The notes beneath the pieces are model-generated. The model saw nothing but the letters and a program-made list of their open reading frames with translations, had not been told where the DNA came from and did not search any database. A stretch of 64,000 nt of DNA from JBFHQE01 sp041592335 (GTDB taxonomy: Bacteria > Pseudomonadota > Gammaproteobacteria > Thiohalobacterales > Thiohalobacteraceae): NCBI GenBank assembly GCA_041592335.1, contig JBFHQE010000003.1, positions 1 through 64,000 on the forward strand. The letters run 5' to 3'. A program made the translations under genes and the position numbers. Shown here piece after piece: positions 34,454 through 44,158 of this stretch; positions within the stretch are counted from its first letter, which is position 1, and the number at the start of each line of letters is the position of its first letter.

Positions 34454-35938
34454 ATGACACGATTGGATACTCGCCAAGGGATTGGCTTCAAAACAAAGTC
34501 CATCATCATAACCGTGGTCGCGATCGCGATCAGCGCCGCGATGATTTCGATCAGCATAGAGTCGACCGAAACAATATCCGGCAACCATGAACTGCTGATT
34601 ATCCCCTTCTTCATCGTGGCGGTAATCACCGCCCTGGTCTTCATGTACCGCCTGGCCAAAACATCGGATACCCTGGAGCAACAGAAACATTATATCGAGG
34701 ACTTGCTGCTATCCGCGCCCGAGGCGATCCTGGTAATCGATGAAAACGGCAGCATTGAGCGCGCCAACACGGCTGCCGAACAGTTATTTGGCTATGACGA
34801 AAACGAATTCAGGGAAATGCAGGCCGAAGACCTGATGCCTGATGAGTTCCGTAAACGGCACTCGGAACTACGATCCGGCGCTTTCGCCACGCTGCGTACA
34901 CGCTCGATGGGAAAATCCAGCGCCCTGACCATCCTGACAAAAAAACAAGCGACAATCCCGGTCGAAATCAGCATCAATTACACACATCACAATGACAACC
35001 TCAAGGCCATTGCGACCATTCGGGATATTCGCGAACGAATAGACACAGACGCCAAACTGCGGCTGTCGCGCATGATTTTCGAGAACACCAATCAACCCAT
35101 CCTGATTACGGACAAGGACCTCAAGATTGTCGATATGAACGACGCCTTCTGCCTGCTGACCGGTTATCAGCGCAGCGAGATCATGCACCTGAAACCTTCC
35201 GTGTTCAAATCCGGAAAGCACGATCAGGATTTTTACCAGACGTTATGGCAATCGCTTAAGGAAAGAGATCACTGGAAGGGCGAAATCTGGAACAAGACCA
35301 AACACGGGCATCTGTTTCCCGCGTTGATGACCATCACCGCAATCCGTGACATCCAGAACGACATCACCAATTTCGTCGCCATCTACTCGGACATCACCGC
35401 CATCAAGCAACAGGAAGCGCTGTTGATTCAGCTGGCAAACAACGACCCGTTGACCAAACTCCCCAACCGACTACTGTTTCACGACCGCATCCTGTCCGCG
35501 CTGGCGCGCGCCAAACGGCACAACAGCAAGTTCGCGATTTTGTACATCGATCTGGATGGCTTCAAGACGATCAACGACACCCTAGGACATGCCAAGGGCG
35601 ACGCTATATTGATTGAAACAGCCACGGCACTGCTCGGCTGCATTCGTGAACAGGATACCGCGGCGCGACTCGGCGGCGATGAATTCGCCATCATTATCGA
35701 CGAACTGACCGACATCACCTTTGCAACGCAGGTCACGGAGCGCATCGTGAAGACACTGGCAAGAGACATCCATGAAAGCGGGAAGTCTTTCCCCATCTCC
35801 GCCAGTATAGGCGTCGCCTTCTTCCCCGAAGATGGGGAAACGGACGAGGACTTAACCGCGCACGCCGACGAGGCCATGTACGCGGCGAAACACCGTGGCA
35901 GGAACCAGTATTGCTTATACCGGGATATTAACCCATAA
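34454..35938 (+). CDS. Membrane PAS-PAS-GGDEF protein (probable diguanylate cyclase)
   Basis: Two N-terminal membrane helices (about 12-33 and 45-65), a first PAS domain (about 80-195), a second PAS/PAC (about 205-330) and a C-terminal GGDEF domain (about 335-494) with intact RLGGDEFAI, so c-di-GMP synthesis is likely. No EAL domain. The ATG at 34454 has GGAG six bases upstream; an ATG eleven codons earlier is less well placed. The FNR-like sequence at 34357 could link it to oxygen. Confidence 0.88.
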   Translation: MTRLDTRQGIGFKTKSIIITVVAIAISAAMISISIESTETISGNHELLIIPFFIVAVITALVFMYRLAKTSDTLEQQKHYIEDLLLSAPEAILVIDENGSIERANTAAEQLFGYDENEFREMQAEDLMPDEFRKRHSELRSGAFATLRTRSMGKSSALTILTKKQATIPVEISINYTHHNDNLKAIATIRDIRERIDTDAKLRLSRMIFENTNQPILITDKDLKIVDMNDAFCLLTGYQRSEIMHLKPSVFKSGKHDQDFYQTLWQSLKERDHWKGEIWNKTKHGHLFPALMTITAIRDIQNDITNFVAIYSDITAIKQQEALLIQLANNDPLTKLPNRLLFHDRILSALARAKRHNSKFAILYIDLDGFKTINDTLGHAKGDAILIETATALLGCIREQDTAARLGGDEFAIIIDELTDITFATQVTERIVKTLARDIHESGKSFPISASIGVAFFPEDGETDEDLTAHADEAMYAAKHRGRNQYCLYRDINP

Positions 35939-35946
35939 GGATTGGC

Positions 35947-37629
35947 TTACTCGTCCGTTACGCAACCATGCGAAGCATCTTTCACATTCTTGATGAACTT
36001 GTATAGCGTACCCCTGGTCGCCTTGTAGGGCGGCATTGTCCAGTCCGCCTTGCGCTTCACCATCTCATCATCGGACACATCCACGCTCAGCGTATTTTCT
36101 TCGGCGTTAATGGTGATGACGTCGCCATTCCTGATCAGTCCAAGCGGACCGCCTTCCTGCGCCTCCGGCACAATATGCCCGATAATGAAACCGTGCGAAC
36201 CACCGGAAAAACGACCGTCGGTCAGCAGCGCAACATCCTTGCCCAGACCGGCACCCATGATCGCCGAAGTTGGCGTGAGCATCTCCGGCATACCCGGCCC
36301 GCCTTTCGGACCTTCGTAGCGGATCACCACCACATCGCCCTTGTTGATCTTGCCGTCCTCGAGCGCTTTCAACATGTCTTCTTCGCAATCGAACACATTC
36401 GCGGGACCGGAGAAATGCAGACCTTCCTTACCGGTGATCTTGGCCACCGAACCGCCCGGCGCAAGATTCCCCTTCAGGATGCGGATATGACCACTTTCCT
36501 TGATCGGGTTGGCGATTGAATGAAATACCTCCTGCCCCTCTTTCAGATCAGGCAGATCGGCAAGGTTCTCGGCGATGGTCTTGCCGGTCACCGTCAGGCA
36601 ACTGCCATCGATCAGACCTTCGCTTAGCAAATACTTCATCACCGCCGGGGTACCGCCGACGTTATGCAGATCTTCCATGACATATTTACCGGAAGGCTTG
36701 AGATCGGCAAGGAACGGAATACGATCCGATACGGACTGGAAGTCATCGATGGTCAGCGTTACGCCCACCGCGCGCGCCATCGCCAGCAGGTGCAGCACCG
36801 CGTTGGTGGAACCGCCGGTCGCCATGATAATCACCATGGCATTCTCGAATGCGGCACGCGTCATGATATCGCGCGGCTTGATATCGTTTTCCAGCAGCAC
36901 GCGAATCGCCTTACCGGCGTTGCGGCATTCATCCAGCTTACCCTGATCAATGGCCGGTGTTGATGAACTGTACGGCAGCGACATACCCATCGCCTCGATC
37001 GCACTCGCCATGGTGTTGGCGGTATACATGCCACCGCAGGCACCGGCGCCGGGACAGGAATGCTTCACGATATCCTGACGCTCGTCTTCATCGATATGGC
37101 TGGCGATGAACTCGCCGTAACTCTGGAACGCCGACACGATATCCAGCGTCTTGCCTTTTTCGCTGTGACCCGGCTTGATGGTGCCACCATAGATCATCAG
37201 TGCCGGGCGGTTCAGACGTCCCATCGCAATCAGCGTACCGGGCATGTTCTTGTCGCAACCCGGAATGGCAATCAAACCGTCATACCATTGCGCACCCATC
37301 ACGGTTTCAATGGAGTCGGCAATGATCTCGCGCGACTGCAGCGAATAACCCATGCCTTCAGTGCCCATGGAAATACCGTCCGAAACACCGATGGTATTAA
37401 AACGCATACCCACGAGGTCCGCTTCGACAACGCCTTTCTTGACGATGGCGGCGAGATCATTGAGATGCATATTACAGGTGTTACCTTCCCACCAGACCGA
37501 GGCAATACCGACCTGCGCCTTATTCATGTCGGCTTCGGTAAGGCCGGTGCCATACAACATTGCCTGCGAGGCACCCTGCGCCTTGGGTTGGGTAATACGG
37601 GAACTGTATTTGTTTAACTTGTCGCTCAT
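35947..37629 (-). CDS. ilvD: Dihydroxy-acid dehydratase
   Basis: Fe-S dehydratase of valine/isoleucine synthesis. Conserved cysteine segments are GCDKNMPGTL and CPGAGACGGMYTANTM; the C-terminal half contains MPEMLTPTSAIMGAGLG and LLTDGRFSGGSHGF. 560 aa, usual for the IlvD branch. It is convergent with the GGDEF gene (8-bp gap) and stands alone; a REP-like repeat lies just upstream. Confidence 0.96.
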   Translation of the reverse strand: MSDKLNKYSSRITQPKAQGASQAMLYGTGLTEADMNKAQVGIASVWWEGNTCNMHLNDLAAIVKKGVVEADLVGMRFNTIGVSDGISMGTEGMGYSLQSREIIADSIETVMGAQWYDGLIAIPGCDKNMPGTLIAMGRLNRPALMIYGGTIKPGHSEKGKTLDIVSAFQSYGEFIASHIDEDERQDIVKHSCPGAGACGGMYTANTMASAIEAMGMSLPYSSSTPAIDQGKLDECRNAGKAIRVLLENDIKPRDIMTRAAFENAMVIIMATGGSTNAVLHLLAMARAVGVTLTIDDFQSVSDRIPFLADLKPSGKYVMEDLHNVGGTPAVMKYLLSEGLIDGSCLTVTGKTIAENLADLPDLKEGQEVFHSIANPIKESGHIRILKGNLAPGGSVAKITGKEGLHFSGPANVFDCEEDMLKALEDGKINKGDVVVIRYEGPKGGPGMPEMLTPTSAIMGAGLGKDVALLTDGRFSGGSHGFIIGHIVPEAQEGGPLGLIRNGDVITINAEENTLSVDVSDDEMVKRKADWTMPPYKATRGTLYKFIKNVKDASHGCVTDE

Positions 37630-37662
37630 TGTCTTATGGCCTTCACTCTCGTCAATTCATTT

Positions 37663-37721
37663 GTAGGAGCGGGCTTGCCCGCGAACCCAACCTTGCCTTT
37701 CGCGGCCAAGGCCGCTCCTAC
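37663..37721. repeat. REP-like palindromic repeat, copy 1
   Basis: Begins GTAGGAGCGGGCTTGCCCGC and ends with CGCGGCCAAGGCCGCTCCTAC; the ends GTAGGAGC/GCTCCTAC are inverted and each half contains an inner hairpin. Two further copies lie at 38643 and 40190. Between ilvD and hslO. Confidence 0.85.
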
Positions 37722-37731
37722 GGAATAACTA

Positions 37732-38613
37732 TCAATGCCTGGTAGGCGGCACACTCGGCTGATCAATTGCCGCAAAAATCTGTTCCGCATCCACATGATC
37801 AAACTCATAGTGGCTGCCGCAGAATTCGCAGTCCACGCTGACCGCGCCTTCCTCGCGCAGAATCGCCTGAACCTCATCATAGCCCAACCCACGCAGCATC
37901 GTCTCGATTCGTTCGCGCGAACAGCTGCAGCGAAAACTCACCGGCTCGGACTCGAACAGCCGCACATCTTCCTCGTGGAACAGGCGCCGCAAAATCTCAC
38001 GATGCCCCAGGTTCAGCAGCTCCTCATCCGAAATGGTTTCGCCCAGATGCAGCGAACGATCCCAGGCATCATCGTCTTCCGTCGCGCGCGGCAGCGCCTG
38101 CAGCAACATCCCGCCGACGCGTTCCTCGTTGGCCGCCAGCCATAAACGCGTCGGCAATTGCTCGGACATTTCAAAATAGTCCGTCAGCGCAATCGCCAGG
38201 TTCGGTTCGTTTTCCAGCTCGACAATGCCCTGGTAACGATCCATCTCGCCACCGGGATCAATCGTGATCACCAGCCGCGCACTGCCAATCAGATCCGCAA
38301 AAGTACCGGCTGTCAGGTCATCCGCCCAATGCGCCAGCCCGCGCAGGGTTTTGTCGGCCGTCGCCTGCACCACCAGCATGCTGACCGGCCCATCGCCGTT
38401 GATCTGCAGGGTCAGCGAGCCATTGAACTTAATAGTCGTTGCCAGCAAGGCCGCCGCGGCCATCGCCTGGCCCAGCAGGTCACGCACCGGCGCGGGATAA
38501 TGACGTCGTTCCAGTACCGCCTGCCAGCTGGCATCCAGGTGTACCAGCTCACCGCGCACATTGGTACGCTCCAGAATAAAGCGATTCAGGACATCGCGGT
38601 CGCGCTCGGACAA
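37732..38613 (-). CDS. hslO: Redox-regulated chaperone Hsp33
   Basis: Holdase activated by oxidation; 293 aa. The C-terminal zinc switch cysteines are present as CSC (SFRCSCSRERIE) and CEFC (VDCEFCGSHYEF). The frame is open further upstream through the REP-like repeat, but the homologous start is the TTG at 38611-38613, with TGAGG six bases before it, giving SERDRDVLNRFIL as first residues. It lies between two REP-like repeats. Confidence 0.93.
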   Translation of the reverse strand: MSERDRDVLNRFILERTNVRGELVHLDASWQAVLERRHYPAPVRDLLGQAMAAAALLATTIKFNGSLTLQINGDGPVSMLVVQATADKTLRGLAHWADDLTAGTFADLIGSARLVITIDPGGEMDRYQGIVELENEPNLAIALTDYFEMSEQLPTRLWLAANEERVGGMLLQALPRATEDDDAWDRSLHLGETISDEELLNLGHREILRRLFHEEDVRLFESEPVSFRCSCSRERIETMLRGLGYDEVQAILREEGAVSVDCEFCGSHYEFDHVDAEQIFAAIDQPSVPPTRH

Positions 38614-38642
38614 TGTTGGCCTCAGAATATATTTTGTTGACG

Positions 38643-38706
38643 GTAGGAGCGGGCTTGCCCGCGAACCAGTTATAGCAAATTTGTTCGCGGCCAAGGCCGC
38701 TCCTAC
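38643..38706. repeat. REP-like palindromic repeat, copy 2
   Basis: Same element as at 37663, with ends GTAGGAGC and GCTCCTAC and the inner GGGCTTGCCCGCGAAC and TTCGCGGCCAAGGCCG blocks, separated by an unrelated AT-rich centre. Between hslO and gatB. Confidence 0.85.
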
Positions 38707-38720
38707 GGGTAGTCAGAGCA

Positions 38721-40157
38721 TCACTCGCTCAGAATCTGCTTCAGCAACTTGTTCACTTCCGCCGGATTGGCCTTGCCCTGCGATGCCTTCATCACCTGGC
38801 CGACAAAGAAGCCGAACAGTTTTTCCTGGCCGCCCTTGTACTGCTCATGCTGCTTGGGATTGGCGGCAATCACGTCGCGAATCATGGTTTCAATCGCGCC
38901 AGTATCCGTGATCTGCTTCAGGCCCTTCTTCTCGATCACCTCATCGGCATTGCCTTCACCCGCCCACATTGCCTCGAACACCTGCTTGGCGATCTTGCCA
39001 GAGATAGTGCTGTCTTCAATGCGCTGCAACAGGCCACCCATCGCCTCGGCATTCAACGGCGACTCGGTGATATCGATACCGTCCTTGTTCAATGCACCGG
39101 ACAGTTCACCCATGACCCAGTTAGCGGCCAGCTTGCCGTCGCCACCCGAAGCTTTCACAACCGCTTCATAGTAATCGCCCATTTCACGCGAGGCGGTCAG
39201 TACACCCGCATCGTAGGCCGACAGGCCATACTGCTCCATGAAGCGCTGCTTCTTGGCATCCGGCAGTTCGGGCAGCGTCTTTTCAACCGCTGCGATATAG
39301 CCGTCATCCAGCTCGACCGGCAGCAAGTCCGGGTCTGGGAAATAACGGTAATCGTTGGCTTCTTCCTTGGCGCGCATGGAACGCGTTTCATCCTTGTTGG
39401 CATCGTACAGACGCGTTTCCTGCACCACCGTACCACCGGATTCCAGCAGATCGATCTGGCGTTCGATCTCGTAATTAATGGCCTTTTCCACAAAGCGGAA
39501 CGAGTTGATGTTCTTGATCTCGGCACGGGTACCGAATTTTTCCTGACCCTTTGGGCGCACCGACACGTTGGCATCGCAGCGGAAGGAACCTTCCTGCATG
39601 TTGCCATCGCAGATTTCGAGATAGCGCACCAGCGAATGCAGCTTCTTCATGTAGGCGACCGCTTCTTTCGCCGAGCGCATGTCCGGTTCGGACACGATTT
39701 CCAGTAGCGGGGTACCCGCACGGTTCAGATCGATCCCGGTCATGCCATGAAAATCTTCATGCAACGACTTGCCCGCATCTTCTTCCAGGTGGGCGCGCGT
39801 GATACCGATGCGCTTGATGGTGTTCTCGTCGATTTCCACATCCATGTAGCCATCGTGCACGATCGGCAGTTCGTACTGGCTGATCTGGTAACCCTTGGGC
39901 AGATCGGGATAGAAATAATTCTTGCGCGCAAACACCGAGCGCTTGGATACCGTGGAATGCGTGGCCAGGCCAAACTTGGTCGCCATGCGCACCGCTTCTT
40001 CATTCAGCACCGGCAATACACCCGGCAAGCCAAGATCAACCGCGCAGGCCTGGGTGTTCGGTGCCGCGCCATAGGCGGTCGAGGCGCCGGAAAAAATCTT
40101 CGTATTGGTTGCGAGCTGCGCGTGAATCTCAAGCCCGATTACAACTTCCCATTCCAT
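38721..40157 (-). CDS. gatB: Asp/Glu-tRNA amidotransferase subunit B
   Basis: tRNA-binding kinase subunit of GatCAB, which amidates misacylated Glu-tRNA-Gln or Asp-tRNA-Asn. N-terminal WEVVIGLEIHAQLATNTKIF and DLPKGYQISQYELPI are GatB signatures; the C-terminal YqeY-like tail (about 400-478) is complete. 478 aa. It follows gatA after a 101-bp gap containing a REP-like element. Confidence 0.96.
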   Translation of the reverse strand: MEWEVVIGLEIHAQLATNTKIFSGASTAYGAAPNTQACAVDLGLPGVLPVLNEEAVRMATKFGLATHSTVSKRSVFARKNYFYPDLPKGYQISQYELPIVHDGYMDVEIDENTIKRIGITRAHLEEDAGKSLHEDFHGMTGIDLNRAGTPLLEIVSEPDMRSAKEAVAYMKKLHSLVRYLEICDGNMQEGSFRCDANVSVRPKGQEKFGTRAEIKNINSFRFVEKAINYEIERQIDLLESGGTVVQETRLYDANKDETRSMRAKEEANDYRYFPDPDLLPVELDDGYIAAVEKTLPELPDAKKQRFMEQYGLSAYDAGVLTASREMGDYYEAVVKASGGDGKLAANWVMGELSGALNKDGIDITESPLNAEAMGGLLQRIEDSTISGKIAKQVFEAMWAGEGNADEVIEKKGLKQITDTGAIETMIRDVIAANPKQHEQYKGGQEKLFGFFVGQVMKASQGKANPAEVNKLLKQILSE

Positions 40158-40189
40158 AATGTTTACCTGAAGGTCAAACTAGGTTTCCT

Positions 40190-40238
40190 GTAGGAGCGAG
40201 CTTGCTCGCGAACTATTCGCGGCCAAGGCCGCTCCTAC
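40190..40238. repeat. REP-like palindromic repeat, copy 3
   Basis: Shorter copy (49 bp): GTAGGAGCGAGCTTGCTCGCG, a 4-nt link, then TTCGCGGCCAAGGCCGCTCCTAC. The first half has compensating changes relative to copies 1 and 2 (GAGC/GCTC in place of GGGC/GCCC), so hairpin pairing is kept. Between gatA and gatB. Confidence 0.85.
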
Positions 40239-40258
40239 ACATAAATAGCCAATAGCGG

Positions 40259-41713
40259 CTACGCAAACGCCTCCGGCGCACGCGTGTGCCAGTCCGTTGC
40301 CAGCTGGTACTGATGCGCCACATTCAACAGCTGCGCTTCAGCAAAATAATTCCCAATCAACTGCATGCCGACAGGTAAATTTCCGGCGAACCCGGCGGGC
40401 ACGGACATACCCGGCAGACCGGCCAGGTTCACGGCAATGGTATAGATGTCCGACAGGTACATGGTCACCGGATCATCCACCTTGGCACCAATATTAAAGG
40501 CCACGGTCGGCGAAGTCGGACCGACAATCACATCGCATTGTTCGAATGCCTTTTTGAAATCATCCGCGATCAACCGGCGCACCTGCTGCGCCTTCAAATA
40601 ATAAGCGTCGTAATATCCCGCCGACAGCGCATAAGTGCCGACCATGATGCGGCGTTTCACTTCGGAACCAAAACCCTCGCCACGCGAACGCTTGTACAGG
40701 TCTTCCAGGTCTTTCGGATTGTCGCAACGATGACCGAAGCGCACGCCGTCCATGCGCGACAGGTTGGACGAACACTCAGCCGGCGCAACTACATAATAGG
40801 TTGGCACGGACAGCTTGGTATTCGGCAAACTGATTTCGACAATCTCGGCACCCTGTTTCTTCAGCACCTCGATCGCGTCCTGCACCACCTTACCGACTTC
40901 GGCATCCAGCCCCTCACCGAAATACTCCTTCGGCAGGCCGATCTTCAGCCCCTTGATGTCGTCATTGAGCTTCGCGCTGTAATCTTCGACCGGACGATCG
41001 AGACTGGTGGAATCCGCCGGGTCAAACCCGGTCATGGCACCGAGCATGATGGCCGCATCTTCCGCGGTACGCGTCATCGGGCCTGCCTGATCCAGGCTGG
41101 AGGCGAAGGCAATCATGCCGTAACGGGAACACAAACCGTAGGTGGGTTTGATACCGGTAATACCGCACAGCGCCGCCGGTTGGCGAATTGAACCGCCAGT
41201 GTCTGTTCCGGTCGCCGCCGGTGCCAGTCGCCCGGCTACCGCCGCCGCCGAACCACCGGAGGAGCCGCCGGGCACCGCATCGGTATTCCAGGGATTTTTC
41301 ACCGGGCCGTAGAAGCTTGTTTCGTTGGACGAACCCATGGCGAATTCGTCCATGTTGGTCTTGCCCAGCATGACGGCACCGGCTTCCTGCAACTTGCGCG
41401 TTACGGTTGCATCATAGGGCGCGACAAACTTATCCAGCATTTTCGAACCACAGGCAGTGCGCACGCCATTCGTGCAAAAGATGTCCTTGTGCGCATAGGG
41501 AATGCCGGTCAGGGGCCCTGCGTCGCCAGCCGCGATCTTCACGTCGGCCGCTTTCGCCTGGGCGAGCGCGATATCTTCCGTCAGCGTCACAATACTGTTT
41601 AGCTGCGCATCGTAGGTTTTGATCCGGTCCAGGTAATGGCGGGTCAGTTCTTCACTGGAAAAAGCCTTGGCTTGCAGGCCAACCGCCAGCTCGGCGAGAG
41701 TCTTGTTATGCAT
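40259..41713 (-). CDS. gatA: Asp/Glu-tRNA amidotransferase subunit A
   Basis: Amidase subunit that produces ammonia from glutamine. The Ser-cisSer-Lys triad region is visible: IPYAHKDIFCTNG (Lys) and GGSSGGSAAAVAGRLAPAATG with GTDTGGSIRQPAALCG. 484 aa. It lies 9 bp after gatC and in front of gatB. Confidence 0.97.
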   Translation of the reverse strand: MHNKTLAELAVGLQAKAFSSEELTRHYLDRIKTYDAQLNSIVTLTEDIALAQAKAADVKIAAGDAGPLTGIPYAHKDIFCTNGVRTACGSKMLDKFVAPYDATVTRKLQEAGAVMLGKTNMDEFAMGSSNETSFYGPVKNPWNTDAVPGGSSGGSAAAVAGRLAPAATGTDTGGSIRQPAALCGITGIKPTYGLCSRYGMIAFASSLDQAGPMTRTAEDAAIMLGAMTGFDPADSTSLDRPVEDYSAKLNDDIKGLKIGLPKEYFGEGLDAEVGKVVQDAIEVLKKQGAEIVEISLPNTKLSVPTYYVVAPAECSSNLSRMDGVRFGHRCDNPKDLEDLYKRSRGEGFGSEVKRRIMVGTYALSAGYYDAYYLKAQQVRRLIADDFKKAFEQCDVIVGPTSPTVAFNIGAKVDDPVTMYLSDIYTIAVNLAGLPGMSVPAGFAGNLPVGMQLIGNYFAEAQLLNVAHQYQLATDWHTRAPEAFA

Positions 41714-41722
41714 ACCGGATTA

Positions 41723-42010
41723 TCACTCGATCACTTTGGGAACCAGGAACAGCCCGGCCTCGACCGAGGGGGCGTTCCGCAGGAAATGTTCACGCTGGTC
41801 AGTCTCGCTGACCACATCGGCGCGCAGACGTTGCGCGGTATCCAGCGGATGCGCCATCGGCAACACCCCGTCGGTATCGATTTCGTTGAGTTGCTCAACG
41901 AATGCAAGAATGCTGGACAGATTGCGCGCGTACACCGGCACGTCATCGGCATCGATGGCGAGACGCGCCAGGTGGGCAATCTTTTCGACTTCGGAAGGCT
42001 CGAGGGCCAT
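41723..42010 (-). CDS. gatC: Asp/Glu-tRNA amidotransferase subunit C
   Basis: Small subunit (95 aa) that wraps around GatA and GatB. Typical ALEPSEVEKIAHLARLAI start and the FVEQLNEIDTDGVLPMAHP segment. First gene of gatCAB and divergent from mreB, the arrangement known from Pseudomonas. Confidence 0.95.
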   Translation of the reverse strand: MALEPSEVEKIAHLARLAIDADDVPVYARNLSSILAFVEQLNEIDTDGVLPMAHPLDTAQRLRADVVSETDQREHFLRNAPSVEAGLFLVPKVIE

Positions 42011-42184
42011 GCGTTACTCCTTGACTGCGGCGGACTTCACAAAACGCGCAGTTTACCGTATCGGGACACAAGCTAAAACACGCTATTATACTTAATAACT
42101 GTTGCCCCGCTGTCATACGATTGCTACATTACGGCAAGCATTTTCAGGCGATTAATGCGCCGTTTTCAGGAGTTTACCCCTTAC

Positions 42185-43237
42185 ATGTTCGGCTTTAAGA
42201 AGCTACTCGGATTGTTTTCCAACGATCTGTCGATCGATCTGGGCACTGCCAACACCCTTATCTATGCCCGCGGCCAGGGCGTGGTTCTGGATGAACCTTC
42301 CGTGGTCGCCATTCGCCAGGATCGCGGTCCGGGCGGCCCCAAGAGCATCGCCGCCGTCGGTATCGAGGCCAAGCGCATGCTCGGCCGCACCCCCGGCAAT
42401 ATCACCGCCATCCGTCCACTGAAAGACGGCGTCATCGCCGAGTTCACCGTCACCGAAAAAATGCTGCAGCATTTCATCCACAAGGTGCACGAGGGCCGTT
42501 TTATCAAGCCCAGCCCGCGCGTTCTGATCTGCGTCCCCTGCGGCTCGACCCAGGTGGAACGCCGCGCCATCAAGGAATCGGCCGCTGGCGCCGGTGCACG
42601 CGAGGTCTATCTCATTGAAGAACCGATGGCGGCCGCCATCGGCGCCGGTATGCCGGTGCACGAGGCGCGCGGCTCGATGGTACTGGATATCGGCGGCGGC
42701 ACTTCGGAAGTGGCCGTGATTTCGCTGAACGGCATCGTGTATTCCGCCTCGGTACGTATTGGTGGTGATCGCTTCGACGAAGCCATTGTGAATTATGTGC
42801 GCCGTAATTATGGCACCCTGATCGGCGAAGCCACCGCTGAGCGCATCAAACAGGAAATCGGTTCCGCATATCCGGGCAGTGAAGTTCGCGAAATCGAGGT
42901 CAAGGGCCGTAACCTGGCGCAGGGAATCCCGCGCAGTTTCACCCTGAATTCCAACGAAATCCTGGAAGCCCTGCAGGAACCGCTGGCCGGCATCGTCGGC
43001 GCGGTGAAAACCGCCCTGGAACAGACCCCGCCGGAACTGGGCGCGGACGTGGCCGAGCGCGGCATCGTCATTACCGGTGGTGGCGCCCTGCTGAAAGATC
43101 TCGATCGCCTGTTAATGGAAGAAACCGGGCTGCCCGTCGTGGTGGCCGACGATCCGCTGACCTGCGTGGCGCGTGGCGGTGGCCGCGTGCTCGAAATGCT
43201 GGACGAGAAAGGCGCGGATGTCTGTGCACTAGAATAA
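42185..43237 (+). CDS. mreB: Rod shape-determining actin homologue MreB
   Basis: Actin-like ATPase filament that guides sidewall synthesis. Phosphate-1 motif SIDLGTANTLIY, phosphate-2 LDIGGGTSEVAV and adenosine motif ITGGGALLKDL are complete. The ATG at 42185 gives 350 aa aligned with E. coli MreB; a start ten codons upstream is possible, but AGGAG at about 42168 lies between them, 12 bases before this ATG. First of mreBCD-mrdA-rodA. Confidence 0.96.
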   Translation: MFGFKKLLGLFSNDLSIDLGTANTLIYARGQGVVLDEPSVVAIRQDRGPGGPKSIAAVGIEAKRMLGRTPGNITAIRPLKDGVIAEFTVTEKMLQHFIHKVHEGRFIKPSPRVLICVPCGSTQVERRAIKESAAGAGAREVYLIEEPMAAAIGAGMPVHEARGSMVLDIGGGTSEVAVISLNGIVYSASVRIGGDRFDEAIVNYVRRNYGTLIGEATAERIKQEIGSAYPGSEVREIEVKGRNLAQGIPRSFTLNSNEILEALQEPLAGIVGAVKTALEQTPPELGADVAERGIVITGGGALLKDLDRLLMEETGLPVVVADDPLTCVARGGGRVLEMLDEKGADVCALE

Positions 43238-43249
43238 CAGAGGACGCTT

Positions 43250-44158
43250 ATCAAACTTCTGTTTACACAAGGTCCGTCTGTCACGGCGCGTCTGGTTGTG
43301 TTCGTGTTGCTTTCCATCGCACTGATGACCCTGGACCACCGCCAGAAACACCTCGATACCCTGCGCAGCACGCTCTCGGTGCTGGTCTACCCCATCCACT
43401 GGGCGGTCAGCCTGCCCGGTAACACCACCGACTGGGTGCAGGAATCCGTGGCCTCCCGCCGCAGCCTGCAGGAAGAAAACGCCCGCCTGCACGCCGAACA
43501 CCTGCTGCTCAAGGCCGAACTGCAGAAATACCAGGCCCTGCAGGCGGAGAATCTGCGCCTGCGCGAATTGCTGGATTCCTCGTTCAAGGTCGGCCAGCGC
43601 GTGCTGATCGCGGAAATCATCGGCGTCGATCTCGATCCCTATCGCCACCAGGTGATGATCAACAAGGGCGCCCGCGATGCCGTCTTCGAAGGCCAGCCGA
43701 TTGTCGATGCCAATGGCGTCATGGGGCAGGTAATCCAGACCACACCCCTGAATGCCACCACCATGCTGATCACTGATCCCTCGCACGCGCTCCCTGTTCA
43801 GGTGAACCGTAACGGTTTACGCACCGTGGCACAGGGCATCGGTTCGCTGGAATGGCTGTCACTTCCCCATATCCCGAATAGCGCCGACATCCAGCAGGGC
43901 GATCTGCTGGTCACCTCCGGCCTGGGCGGACGTTTCCCGCCAGGCTACCCGGTCGCCACCATTGAGCGTATCGAGCGCGACCCCGGCGAAACCTTTGCCG
44001 AGGTGTTTGCCCGGCCACTGGCGGCACTGGACCGTTCACGCGAAGTGCTGCTGATCTGGAGCCAGACCAGCGAGGACATCCTGGCCGACGATGAACCGGG
44101 CGCCGATACCCCTATCTTCGATGAAGACATCGAACCCAGTGAAGGTGATCAGCCATGA
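43250..44158 (+). CDS. mreC: Rod shape-determining protein MreC (apparent ATC start)
   Basis: Inner-membrane protein: short cytoplasmic N-terminus, one membrane helix (about 15-33), coiled coil (about 60-105) and the periplasmic beta domain (about 115-280). Homology with MreC proteins (KLLFTQGPSVTARL matches the E. coli KPIFSRGPSLQIRL region) puts the first codon at 43250, which reads ATC, with AGAGGA five bases upstream. The first standard codon in frame is a GTG at 43298 inside the membrane helix, which would damage it. ORF 302 aa from the ATC; 12 bp after mreB. Confidence 0.9.
   Translation: MKLLFTQGPSVTARLVVFVLLSIALMTLDHRQKHLDTLRSTLSVLVYPIHWAVSLPGNTTDWVQESVASRRSLQEENARLHAEHLLLKAELQKYQALQAENLRLRELLDSSFKVGQRVLIAEIIGVDLDPYRHQVMINKGARDAVFEGQPIVDANGVMGQVIQTTPLNATTMLITDPSHALPVQVNRNGLRTVAQGIGSLEWLSLPHIPNSADIQQGDLLVTSGLGGRFPPGYPVATIERIERDPGETFAEVFARPLAALDRSREVLLIWSQTSEDILADDEPGADTPIFDEDIEPSEGDQP

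Noticed and set aside
38614..38694. Upstream in-frame extension of hslO through the REP-like repeat.
   Set aside because: Non-homologous residues; the TTG at 38611-38613 has a Shine-Dalgarno and matches the family start.
38847..39707. Long plus-strand reading frame of 286 codons inside gatB.
   Set aside because: Shadow of gatB on the other strand; the real gene has all family motifs.
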